A stretch of 64,000 nt of DNA from Pseudoalteromonas arctica A 37-1-2 (lineage in GTDB: Bacteria; Pseudomonadota; Gammaproteobacteria; Enterobacterales; Alteromonadaceae), in the NCBI RefSeq assembly GCF_000238395.3, contig NZ_CP011025.1:3720001-3784000 (forward strand), given 5' to 3'. The notes below the pieces were generated by a model. It saw only the letters and a list, made by a program, of their open reading frames with translations, did no database searches and was not told the DNA's origin. Positions 27,288 to 34,844 of this stretch are shown piece by piece. The first letter of the stretch is position 1, and each line of letters begins with the position of its first letter. The position numbers and the translations under genes were made by a program.

Positions 27288-28118
27288 ATGCGCGCCGAAA
27301 TTATGGCTGAAATGAAGGTTCAGCCAACTATTGATCTAAATGCTGAGATAACTCGCCGGGTTGCTTTTATTAAAGCACGTTTAGTAGCAGCTCACTCACG
27401 ATCACTAATATTGGGTATTAGTGGTGGTGTTGACTCATCAACTTGTGGCCGCTTATGTCAACTTGCCGTAAACGAGCTAAATAAAGAACACGATACTGAC
27501 AAATACCAATTTATTGCTGTGCGCTTACCTTATGGCGTACAAGCCGATGAAGACGAAGCGCAAATGGCGGTTGATTTTATCCAGCCAAGTAAACGTATGA
27601 CCGTAAACGTACAACCTGCGGCTGATGCACTGCATGAGCAAGCGATAGCTGCTGTAGTTGGCTGTGGTGAAGCACTGCCTGAGCAAGCTCAGATAGATTT
27701 TATTAAAGGTAATGTTAAAGCACGCCAACGTATGGTTGCTCAGTACGAAATTGCTGGCTTTTGCCAAGGCTTAGTAGTGGGTACCGATCATAGTGCTGAA
27801 AACATTACTGGTTTTTATACTAAATTTGGTGACGGCGCGTGCGATTTAGCTCCGCTATTTGGTTTATCAAAACGCCAAGTGCGTGCACTTGCTACTGCAC
27901 TCGGTGCCCCAGCTTTATTAGTAGAAAAAGCACCTACAGCTGATTTAGAAAGCGACCGCCCAGGCTTAACAGATGAAGAAGCACTTGGTTTGAGCTATGA
28001 GCAAATTGATGACTTTTTAGAAGGTAAATCTGTTTCTAAAGACGTTGAACAAAAGCTTGTAAGTATTTACATGCGTACACAACATAAGCGCCAACCAATT
28101 CCGACAATTTACGATTAA
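27288..28118 (+). CDS. nadE: Ammonia-dependent NAD+ synthetase
   Basis: This cytoplasmic enzyme amidates deamido-NAD to NAD with ATP. The protein is 276 residues. The P-loop [12 protein letters not shown] is at about 45-56, and [19 protein letters not shown] and [18 protein letters not shown] are the substrate-binding segments. It lacks a glutaminase domain, so it is the short ammonia-using form. AAGGAG 7 nt before the ATG is a strong ribosome site. Ends in a clear terminator. Confidence 0.96.
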   Translation: MRAEIMAEMKVQPTIDLNAEITRRVAFIKARLVAAHSRSLILGISGGVDSSTCGRLCQLAVNELNKEHDTDKYQFIAVRLPYGVQADEDEAQMAVDFIQPSKRMTVNVQPAADALHEQAIAAVVGCGEALPEQAQIDFIKGNVKARQRMVAQYEIAGFCQGLVVGTDHSAENITGFYTKFGDGACDLAPLFGLSKRQVRALATALGAPALLVEKAPTADLESDRPGLTDEEALGLSYEQIDDFLEGKSVSKDVEQKLVSIYMRTQHKRQPIPTIYD

Positions 28119-28136
28119 TGTTTTAGTAAATAAAAT

Positions 28137-28173
28137 AAAGCAATTAACGCCTTTGAGGATTAATTGCTTTTTT
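28137..28173 (+). terminator. Intrinsic terminator of nadE
   Basis: AAGCAATTAA (28138-28147) pairs with TTAATTGCTT (28160-28169), followed by a run of Ts. Confidence 0.85.
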
Positions 28174-28230
28174 GATCGACAGATTAAGAAACTGCGTATA
28201 TTTTAATAAATTAACGCTTTAAATTTTATA

Positions 28231-28312
28231 ATACCAATTGCGTTAAATTAGTGATCTATTATAGCCCTAAGAAAATAGCGATAGATCGATCATGTTTTAA
28301 CAATATTGGTAT
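28231..28312. repeat. 82-bp hairpin element with ATACCAAT termini
   Basis: The left arm starts ATACCAATTGCGTTAAATTA and the reverse complement of the right arm starts ATACCAATATTGTTAAAACA. Both arms continue with GTGATCTAT or TGATCGATCTAT, so the whole unit folds on itself. A near-identical left arm occurs at 9570-9590, which suggests a dispersed small repeat. It ends 31 bp before the folM start and may affect its leader RNA. Confidence 0.65.
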
Positions 28313-28343
28313 AAGTTACCCGCCAAAGAGAACACTGCCTTAT

Positions 28344-29063
28344 ATGACATCGCCCATCTTAATTACCGGCGCAGGCCAACGTATTGGTTTAGCGCTCGCT
28401 CAGCATTATATAGCCCAAGGGCAGGCTGTTATTATTACGTATCGTACTCGCCACAACGCTGTTGATAAATTAGAGCAACTAGGCGCTGTATGTATTTATG
28501 CCGATTTTAGTACCGATGACGGTATAAGTGCATTTATAAATACGCTTAAAGAGCATACAACATCGCTGCGCGCTGTTGTTCACAATGCATCAAGCTGGGA
28601 CTGCGAAGCTAACAATCCTGACTTTGCAGTACTGTTCGATAATATGATGCGTATACACGCCAAAACACCGTATTTAATTAATTTAATGTGCGCTGAGCTG
28701 CTTATAAACTATCAGCAAAGTGAAAAAGTACCTGCTGATATAATTCACCTTACTGATTATGTAGTTGAAACAGGCAGCCCTAAACACTTAGCTTATGCAG
28801 CAAGTAAAGCAGCTCTCGATAACTTAACTAAATCGTTTAGCGCTAAATATGCGCCAAACATAAAAGTGAACTCGGTTGCTCCATCACTCATTATTTTTAA
28901 TGAACATGACGATGAGCAATATCGAGCTAAGACCCTTAAAAAATCATTAATGGGCATTGAACCCGGATGCCAAGAAATTATCAATAGCATTGATTTACTA
29001 TTACAAAGCCACTACATCACAGGGCGCTCTTTGCCTGTTGATGGCGGCCGTCATTTAAAGTAA
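28344..29063 (+). CDS. folM: Dihydromonapterin reductase, FolM-like SDR
   Basis: This short-chain dehydrogenase of 239 residues has the nucleotide motif ILITGAGQRIGLALAQ at the N-terminus, NASSW in the NNAG position, and the catalytic YAASKAALDNLTKSF. FolM reduces dihydromonapterin to tetrahydromonapterin and has weak dihydrofolate reductase activity. A GTG at 28251 is in frame, but the added 31 residues would be encoded inside the hairpin element, so the ATG at 28344 is the true start. It is followed by folE and folX in one operon. Confidence 0.9.
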   Translation: MTSPILITGAGQRIGLALAQHYIAQGQAVIITYRTRHNAVDKLEQLGAVCIYADFSTDDGISAFINTLKEHTTSLRAVVHNASSWDCEANNPDFAVLFDNMMRIHAKTPYLINLMCAELLINYQQSEKVPADIIHLTDYVVETGSPKHLAYAASKAALDNLTKSFSAKYAPNIKVNSVAPSLIIFNEHDDEQYRAKTLKKSLMGIEPGCQEIINSIDLLLQSHYITGRSLPVDGGRHLK

Positions 29064-29085
29064 ATATAAATAAACTGAGATATTT

Positions 29086-29640
29086 ATGCACAATGAATTA
29101 AAAGAAAGTTACGAAAAAATCATCACCGCAGTAGGCGAAGATGCTAACCGCGAAGGCTTACTTGATACGCCAAAACGTGCTGCAAAAGCAATGGAATATT
29201 TAACGCAAGGGTATCGTCAAACGCTTGATGAAATAACTAATAAAGCGGTATTTACATCTGACGCTGACGACATGGTGTTAGTGCAAGACATAGAGCTTTA
29301 CTCTATGTGTGAGCATCATTTACTACCTTTTATTGGCCGTTGCCATATTGCTTATATTCCAAACGGTAAAGTATTAGGCTTGTCTAAATTTGCACGTATT
29401 GTTGATATGTTTTCACGCCGTTTTCAAATTCAAGAACAGCTAACGCATCAAATCGCTAAAGCAGTTGAAGAAGTTACTGGCGCTAAAGGTGTGGGCGTTA
29501 TTGTTGAAGCAAAACACATGTGTATGATGATGCGTGGTGTAGAAAAGCAAAATTCAAGCATGCGTACATCAGTAATGTTAGGTAACTTTAGAAGCGACCC
29601 TAAAACACGCAACGAATTTTTGCAGCTTATAAAAGGTTAA
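29086..29640 (+). CDS. folE: GTP cyclohydrolase I
   Basis: The 184-residue enzyme forms 7,8-dihydroneopterin triphosphate from GTP. The zinc ligands are in [19 protein letters not shown] and [29 protein letters not shown] is the family core. It lies 22 bp after folM and 4 bp before folX. It is the start of both folate and tetrahydromonapterin pathways; this copy is embedded in the latter. Confidence 0.96.
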   Translation: MHNELKESYEKIITAVGEDANREGLLDTPKRAAKAMEYLTQGYRQTLDEITNKAVFTSDADDMVLVQDIELYSMCEHHLLPFIGRCHIAYIPNGKVLGLSKFARIVDMFSRRFQIQEQLTHQIAKAVEEVTGAKGVGVIVEAKHMCMMMRGVEKQNSSMRTSVMLGNFRSDPKTRNEFLQLIKG

Positions 29641-29644
29641 CCCT

Positions 29645-30001
29645 ATGGCTAATGCAATTATTAACGTTACTAATTTGCGCCTGCGTACGTTTATTGGCTT
29701 TAACCCCGATGAGCGTGAAAAAAAGCAAGATGTAGTGATCAACCTAGAGATTCACTACCCTGCTGATGACGCGTGTAAAACGGATGAAGTTGACCAAGCA
29801 CTTAATTATAAAGTGATCACCAAAGAAGTAATTAGCTTAGTAGAGCAAGGCCACTTTTTACTGCTCGAAAAATTAGTGGCTGAAATTCTTGCGGTTTGTC
29901 ACTCACACCCAAGTGTTCATTACGCTAAAGCACGTGTTGATAAACCGCATGCACTGCGTTTTGCCGACTCAGTGTCGTTAACGCTTGATTGGGCTAAATA
30001 A
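29645..30001 (+). CDS. folX: Dihydroneopterin triphosphate 2'-epimerase
   Basis: This 118-residue protein has the FolB/FolX tunnelling fold: INVTNLRLRTFIGFNPDER and the family motif LEKLVAEILAVCHSHPSV. FolX epimerises dihydroneopterin triphosphate to dihydromonapterin triphosphate. FolX rather than the aldolase FolB is preferred because of linkage to folM and folE and because of the FIGFN(P)xE context. A weak AAATAAG/CTTATTT stem after the stop may end the operon. Confidence 0.88.
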   Translation: MANAIINVTNLRLRTFIGFNPDEREKKQDVVINLEIHYPADDACKTDEVDQALNYKVITKEVISLVEQGHFLLLEKLVAEILAVCHSHPSVHYAKARVDKPHALRFADSVSLTLDWAK

Positions 30002-30018
30002 GGTCTTAAAAAACTTAT

Positions 30019-30453
30019 TTAAAAAAGCTTTTCGAATCCTACGGCAAGGGCGATAACCGCTAAATAGCGCGCGCCTTTGCCTAGTGTTACTAGTAATAAA
30101 AACATACTAAAGCGTACTTTAAATATCCCCCCAATTACAGTTAGCGGATCGCCTACTACTGGCAGCCAAGCAAACAACAAACTATACACACCGTATTTAT
30201 TAAATTGCTTTTGTGCGCTATCAAGCCCTTTTTGCGATACAGGAAACCATTTTTTATCTTTAAAACGCAGTACCTGCGTGCCTAACCAGTAATTAACGCA
30301 GCTTCCCAATACATTTCCAAGTGTTGCTACGCACCACATAAGCCATAAATTAACTTTACCTTGGGCAATCATCCCCACCATTATCACCTCAGAAGAGCTA
30401 GGCAGTAATGTGGCAGATATAAATGCGCTAATAAATAACGTGAGATAAAGCAT
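30019..30453 (-). CDS. YqaA family (DedA/VTT-like) membrane protein
   Basis: This 144-residue protein shows the VTT-domain pattern: an N-terminal helix with FISATLLPSSSEVIM, a re-entrant GNVLGSCVNYWLGT, and WLPVVGDPLTVIGGIFKVRFSMF, followed by a last helix. It is an inner-membrane protein related to DedA lipid-transport scaffolds; function unproven. Convergent with folX. Confidence 0.86.
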   Translation of the reverse strand: MLYLTLFISAFISATLLPSSSEVIMVGMIAQGKVNLWLMWCVATLGNVLGSCVNYWLGTQVLRFKDKKWFPVSQKGLDSAQKQFNKYGVYSLLFAWLPVVGDPLTVIGGIFKVRFSMFLLLVTLGKGARYLAVIALAVGFEKLF

Positions 30454-30472
30454 AATGTCCTTATGGCTAAAC

Positions 30473-30499
30473 GTAAAAACCCAGCCTATAGCTGGGTTT
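30473..30499 (-). terminator. Intrinsic terminator of the DUF4870 gene
   Basis: AAACCCAGC (30477-30485) and GCTGGGTTT (30491-30499) form a 9-bp stem with a 5-nt loop. On the minus strand it is followed by a T-run, so it ends the DUF4870 transcript ahead of yqaA. Confidence 0.8.
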
Positions 30500-30519
30500 A
30501 TAATATAATGTCTGAGGTT

Positions 30520-30885
30520 TTATTTTATCAAATTTAAACTAAACGGGTAATTAAACTCTTTACCTTCGTTAGCTTTAATACTTGCCATTACAACCATTAC
30601 AAACCCAAAAATTGCCACTATAGGTAGTAATATTAAGCCTACTGCTACAAACATCAGTAAAAAACAAACTACATATGCAATTGCCATCGTTATTTGAAAG
30701 TTAAGCGCCTTTTTACCGTGCACGTCAACAACTGGCATCTCATCTCTTTTAATTAACCACACAATTAATGGCCCAATTATTGAGCCAAACGGCACAATAA
30801 ATCCGGCAAGCGCACTCAAATGGCATAACATAGCCCACATACGGTCATCTTTATTAACTGGTTCAACCTGTTGATTTTCTTCCAT
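30520..30885 (-). CDS. DUF4870 domain membrane protein
   Basis: The 121-residue protein has a polar N-terminus and MWAMLCHLSALAGFIVPFGSIIGPLIVWL, the DUF4870 signature (CHLS-G), then LNFQITMAIAYVVCFLL and a third hydrophobic segment. Inner membrane, function unknown. AGGAGAG lies just before the ATG. Divergent from the spondin genes. Confidence 0.88.
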   Translation of the reverse strand: MEENQQVEPVNKDDRMWAMLCHLSALAGFIVPFGSIIGPLIVWLIKRDEMPVVDVHGKKALNFQITMAIAYVVCFLLMFVAVGLILLPIVAIFGFVMVVMASIKANEGKEFNYPFSLNLIK

Positions 30886-30985
30886 AACACTCTCCTTTTT
30901 GTTTTATGTATGTTGCCTCTTAACTAAACAAATGTCTACAAATCAACCAACGTATTTGTATTTAAAAATCACAGCGTAAAATCTT

Positions 30986-31014
30986 GTGATAAAAAAGTGA
31001 TAAGTTTGTGAGAG
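30986..31014 (+). promoter_or_regulatory. Three tandem GTGA(T/G)A repeats at 11-bp spacing, candidate OmpR-family site
   Basis: GTGATAA at 30986, GTGATAA at 30997 and GTGAGAG at 31008 are separated by exactly 11 bp with AT-rich 4-bp spacers. This is the geometry of PhoB/OmpR-type tandem sites (7+4). The last repeat lies about 20 bp before a possible -10 (AATACT near 31034), and the first spondin gene begins at 31070. The OmpR-type regulator encoded at 32579 is the natural candidate. Confidence 0.6.
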
Positions 31015-31069
31015 TTTCTGGAGACGATTATTCAATACTAAACTCGAATCATCACTTACAGGAATAATA

Positions 31070-31771
31070 ATGAAAACTTCTACATTAACAATTGCAATTC
31101 TTTTAGCGGCAGCTAGCCAATCGACTATGGCCGCAGAATTAGACCTAAAAGTTACTAACCTAACCAAGGGTATTCACTTCACTCCACTGTTAATTACAGC
31201 ACACAACAGCGAAGACACACTATTTGAAGTAGCAACGCAAGCATCTACAGCATTACAAACAATGGCTGAAGGCGGCAATATTGCAGAGCTAGTTGCACAA
31301 GCAACTGCAGCGGGCAGTGATATGGCTGCAAATCCAGCTGAAGGCTTACTTGCACCAGCCGCATCTACAACGGCAACACTTACCACTACCGACGGTAACG
31401 AGTACCTATCTTTAACTGCAATGATGCTACCAACTAATGATGGCTTTGTAGGCTTAAACAGCTGGAAAATCCCAACAGAAGCGGGTACTTACACAATTAA
31501 TTTAAATGCTTACGATGCAGGCACAGAACAAAACAATGAGCTTGTAGTTGAAGGATCTGGCGCTCCAGGTACTCCGGGTATTCCTGCGGCTCCAGGTGGC
31601 GACGCTGGCACTGGCGGTACAGGTATATTAAGTGGTGATACAAATACAAGCATCCATATTCACCCAGGTAGCTTAGGTGATGACGATTTAGAAGCGGGAA
31701 ATAGCGATTTAAGTAATACAGTACACAGATGGTTAAACCCAGTAGCGCAATTAACCGTTACAGTTAAGTAG
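31070..31771 (+). CDS. Secreted spondin-domain protein
   Basis: The 233-residue protein has a signal peptide (MKTSTLTIAILLAAASQSTM, cut near AA-EL). Domain text follows the spondin_N pattern: LKVTNLTKGIHFTPLLITAH, EGLLAPAASTTATLTT, LSLTAMMLPTNDGFVGLNSW and NAYDAGTEQNNEL. Near residues 164-180 there is a collagen-like Gly/Pro stretch (GAPGTPGIPAAPGGDAG). The end HIHPGSLGDDDL and RWLNPVAQLTVTV is also characteristic. Ligand and function are unknown. It is followed 10 bp later by a lipoprotein paralogue and lies just downstream of the tandem-repeat site. Confidence 0.87.
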   Translation: MKTSTLTIAILLAAASQSTMAAELDLKVTNLTKGIHFTPLLITAHNSEDTLFEVATQASTALQTMAEGGNIAELVAQATAAGSDMAANPAEGLLAPAASTTATLTTTDGNEYLSLTAMMLPTNDGFVGLNSWKIPTEAGTYTINLNAYDAGTEQNNELVVEGSGAPGTPGIPAAPGGDAGTGGTGILSGDTNTSIHIHPGSLGDDDLEAGNSDLSNTVHRWLNPVAQLTVTVK

Positions 31772-31781
31772 GAGCATGATT

Positions 31782-32516
31782 ATGTCATCTGCTAACAACC
31801 TTAAAAAAAGTCTACTAGTGCTTGCACTTGCAACCACACTTGCAGCGTGTAGCGATAATGATAACGACCCAGTGGTTGAAGAGCCGGTCGTTGTTGAGCC
31901 AATTGTTGTAGAACCTGTGATCAGTGAGTTTACTATTACTTTTAGTAACTTAACTGCAGGACAGCCTTTGTCACCACTCTCTGTCATTGCTTTTGAAGAT
32001 GAAGCACCTTGGTCATTCGGTACCACAGCTTCTGTTGGTTTAGAAATGCTTGCAGAAAGCGGTGCAAATGAAGAATACCTCAGCTACGAAAGTGCACTTG
32101 CTGCAGTTTCAGCCGAAGGCGCTATTGGCCCTGGTGAAACCACCACAGTAATCATTACTGTTGAAGAGCAAGAAACGCTTAATTTGTCATTTGCTGCCAT
32201 GCTTGGGAATACAAATGATGCTTTTACCGGTCTTAGTTCTTTAGATGTATCAACATTAGAAGTTGGCGGTTCGTTATCACGCACTACGACTGCTTATGAT
32301 GCGGGTACGGAAGCAAATACAGAAACAGCTGAAACTGTGCCAGGTCCTGCCGCTAGCGGTGAAGGGTTTAACGAAATACGTGACGATACAGCCGATATAA
32401 TAACGATGCATCCAGGCATTGTTTCAAATCAAGATGGATTATCTACATCAGCACTTGGTGCTGAACATAAGTTTGATAACCCAGTATCGAAAATAGTAAT
32501 TACGCGCACGCAGTAA
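31782..32516 (+). CDS. Spondin-domain lipoprotein
   Basis: The 244-residue lipoprotein has lipobox LAAC with Cys23, an acidic Val/Glu/Pro linker (DPVVEEPVVVEPIVVEPV), then a spondin_N domain collinear with the preceding gene: FSNLTAGQPLSPLSVIAF, FAAMLGNTNDAFTGLSSLDV, AYDAGTEANTETAE and HPGIVS. It is probably outer-membrane anchored. AGGAG lies 7 nt from the ATG at 31782 but only 1 nt from an ATG at 31776, so 31782 is preferred. Two paralogues in tandem, one soluble and one lipidated, suggest cooperating envelope proteins. Confidence 0.87.
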   Translation: MSSANNLKKSLLVLALATTLAACSDNDNDPVVEEPVVVEPIVVEPVISEFTITFSNLTAGQPLSPLSVIAFEDEAPWSFGTTASVGLEMLAESGANEEYLSYESALAAVSAEGAIGPGETTTVIITVEEQETLNLSFAAMLGNTNDAFTGLSSLDVSTLEVGGSLSRTTTAYDAGTEANTETAETVPGPAASGEGFNEIRDDTADIITMHPGIVSNQDGLSTSALGAEHKFDNPVSKIVITRTQ

Positions 32517-32540
32517 CGTTCCAGCTTGTAATGGGGAAGT

Positions 32541-32566
32541 AAGGGAGCACGGATGCCCCCCTTTTT
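32541..32566 (+). terminator. Intrinsic terminator after the spondin pair
   Basis: AAGGGAGCA pairs with TGCCCCCCTT (one mismatch or bulge), followed by five Ts. It separates the spondin operon from the two-component genes, which therefore have their own promoter or depend on read-through. Confidence 0.7.
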
Positions 32567-32578
32567 ACGAGGTAATAC

Positions 32579-33304
32579 ATGCGTCACGAAAAAATATTAG
32601 TAGTAGAAGACGACAGAGAAATAGGTAAATTAATTACCACACAACTTACTTCGCTTAACTTACATGTAGATCATGTTGTAAGCGCAGAACTTGCCTTAAA
32701 AAAAATAGCCAAGCATCCCTACGGACTTATTTTACTCGATATAAACTTACCCCAAATGGATGGTTTAAGCTTATGCCGAAAAATAAAAGAGCATTACCCT
32801 ACTACCTCCGTTATTTTACTCACCGCGCTTAGTAGCGATATGGACAGAGTTATTGGCCTTGAAATGGGCGCCGACGATTATATTTGTAAACCCTTTTTTG
32901 CACGCGAATTACAAGCCAGAGTAAAAACCCAATTACGCCACAGAGCACAACTACTCGCTAGCCAAAATAACGACAACTCCCCCGTTGATAGCGAACAAAC
33001 ACTAAATGTAGGCTCACTCAATATAGAATTTAGTTCGCACCAAGTGTATTTAGGCAAGCAAGCCCTTAACCTTACCGCCACCGAATTTGATTTACTCGTT
33101 TACTTTGCACGCCATCCTAATCATGTTTTTAGCCGCCAGCAGTTACTCGATAAAGTATGGGGTTACCAACACAGTGGGTACGAGCATACGGTTAATTCAC
33201 ATATAAACCGCTTACGTGCCAAGCTAGAAGAACACCAACAAGCGCCTATCATCGAAACAGTTTGGGGTGTTGGTTACAAACTAAACCCTAGCCAACTCAA
33301 TTAA
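32579..33304 (+). CDS. OmpR/PhoB family response regulator
   Basis: The 241-residue protein has a receiver domain with acidic pocket VVEDDRE, phosphoacceptor in LILLDINLPQMDG (about residue 55), and Lys in DDYICKPF. The C-terminal winged helix (about 140-238) shows LNLTATEFDLLVYFARHP, FSRQQLLDKVWG and the recognition segment HTVNSHINRLRAKLE. GAGG precedes the ATG. The partner kinase starts 10 bp after the stop. This DNA-binding class uses tandem repeats of the type seen at 30986-31014. Confidence 0.94.
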   Translation: MRHEKILVVEDDREIGKLITTQLTSLNLHVDHVVSAELALKKIAKHPYGLILLDINLPQMDGLSLCRKIKEHYPTTSVILLTALSSDMDRVIGLEMGADDYICKPFFARELQARVKTQLRHRAQLLASQNNDNSPVDSEQTLNVGSLNIEFSSHQVYLGKQALNLTATEFDLLVYFARHPNHVFSRQQLLDKVWGYQHSGYEHTVNSHINRLRAKLEEHQQAPIIETVWGVGYKLNPSQLN

Positions 33305-33314
33305 GACACCTATT

Positions 33315-34802
33315 ATGAAATTATCTTTGTATCAAAAATTAGCTATATCGCTAGTCGTGATTTTTTGTTTTATTTGCGCCCTAGTTTACGGCTGGAGCAA
33401 GCAATTAGAACTGACTTCAAAACACCACGCCGAACAAAATCTGCACTTAGCGTTAGCGGAACATTTAGTACAAGATAACCCACTAATAAAAGAAGGGGTT
33501 TACGACTATAAAGCGCTTGAAAACCTCTTCCATACCTTAATGTTATTAGGTCCTGCGTTTGAATTTTATTTTGTAGACGAAACCGGAAAAATTCTTACTT
33601 ACTCAGCAAAGCCGGGTAAAGTTAAACGCACGCATATTAGTTTAACGCCTTTAAAAAGGCTGATTAACGACCCAAGCGCTGCACCTATTTATGGTGATAA
33701 TCCTCGTAATAAAGAGCAACAAAAAATATTTTCAGCCGCGCCAGTATTTAATCAAGATAAGCTACAAGGTTATTTATATGTAATTATTGGTGGTGAGGCT
33801 TACGATACCTCACTAAGCACTGTAAAAAATAATGATAAGTTATGGCTAGCTGCTTTATGGCTTGGCTCTGCACTCGCATTTTTATTTATTGCGATGCTAA
33901 TTTTACTACGTTTTTTTACCAACCCAATTCAGCGCTTAGCACGCGATGTTAGTAATATTGAAGCCGCTAACTACAGCCTTACCGACACCAAGCTAAGTAA
34001 CTATTCAACGCAAAAAAGTAACGAAGTGCATAGTTTAGGGCGAAGTATTCAAGCCATGCTAACGCGTATTAATGAGCAGTTTAAAGCGCTTGAACAAGGC
34101 GATAAACAACGCAAAGAGTTGCTAACTCATCTATCGCACGACCTACGTACACCACTTGCTTCACTGCAGGGGTTTTTAGAAGTATTAAATCAGTCGGGCG
34201 AGCAGCTAAGTAAACAAGAGCAGCAAGAATACTTGCAGGTATCGCTTAATAATTGTGGGCAATTAAAGCTACTCATAGAGCAAATATTTGAGCTTGCTCA
34301 CTTAGAAAATGGCGAAATAAGTATAAATAAAGAAACCTTTAATTTAGGTGAACTCATTTACGATTGCATGGCAAAATTTAGTTTAGCCGTTGACAAAAAA
34401 GGCATTAGTTTGTCGGTAGAACCTGCGATTTGTGATTTTCCTGTGGTTGCCGATATAGCTAAATTAGAGCGCGTGTTAAGCAACTTAATTGATAACGCAA
34501 TTAGGCATACCCCTCGTGGCGGCAGCATTGCAGTACATGTAAAACGCAGTGACGATAATCAACTATTTGTGCATGTATCAGACACGGGCGTAGGCATAAA
34601 AGAAGATGAGCTGAATGCTATTTTTGATCCGCACTACCAAGCAAGTAATTCTAATAAAGAAGGGCGCCAGCAAGGTGGTTTAGGATTGGCTATTTGCAGA
34701 GGGTTATTAAAACTGATGGATAGCGAAATTTACGTACAAAGTGAAATTGGTAAAGGCACTATGTTTAGCTTTAACTTGCCACAAAAAAAGGTGCTTTCTT
34801 AA
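33315..34802 (+). CDS. Two-component sensor histidine kinase
   Basis: The 495-residue membrane kinase has a first helix near 8-27, a periplasmic sensor of about 145 residues with no recognised fold, and a second helix near 175-197. A HAMP linker (about 200-255) and HisKA with LLTHLSHDLRTPLASLQGF follow; the HATPase has LSNLIDNAIRHTP, DTGVGI and GGLGLAIC. It is cognate to the response regulator just upstream. The signal may relate to the neighbouring spondin proteins, but this is inference from position only. Confidence 0.93.
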   Translation: MKLSLYQKLAISLVVIFCFICALVYGWSKQLELTSKHHAEQNLHLALAEHLVQDNPLIKEGVYDYKALENLFHTLMLLGPAFEFYFVDETGKILTYSAKPGKVKRTHISLTPLKRLINDPSAAPIYGDNPRNKEQQKIFSAAPVFNQDKLQGYLYVIIGGEAYDTSLSTVKNNDKLWLAALWLGSALAFLFIAMLILLRFFTNPIQRLARDVSNIEAANYSLTDTKLSNYSTQKSNEVHSLGRSIQAMLTRINEQFKALEQGDKQRKELLTHLSHDLRTPLASLQGFLEVLNQSGEQLSKQEQQEYLQVSLNNCGQLKLLIEQIFELAHLENGEISINKETFNLGELIYDCMAKFSLAVDKKGISLSVEPAICDFPVVADIAKLERVLSNLIDNAIRHTPRGGSIAVHVKRSDDNQLFVHVSDTGVGIKEDELNAIFDPHYQASNSNKEGRQQGGLGLAICRGLLKLMDSEIYVQSEIGKGTMFSFNLPQKKVLS

Positions 34803-34812
34803 AAAGCACCTT
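34788..34812 (-). terminator. Terminator between the sensor kinase and the S9 peptidase
   Basis: AAGGTGCTTT (34788-34797) pairs with AAAGCACCTT (34803-34812) around the kinase stop codon. On the minus strand it is followed by a T-run, so it mainly ends the S9 peptidase transcript; on the plus strand TTACATTTTT follows, so it may act both ways. Confidence 0.75.
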
Positions 34813-34844
34813 ACATTTTTGTTTATTTTAAATATATAAATTAA

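Noticed and set aside
28251..28343. 31-residue N-terminal extension of FolM from a GTG start
   Set aside because: It is encoded within a self-complementary repeat and precedes the normal SDR nucleotide-binding start.
30001..30018. Strong terminator after folX
   Set aside because: Only a 7-bp A/T stem without a clear T-run; mentioned under folX but not listed.
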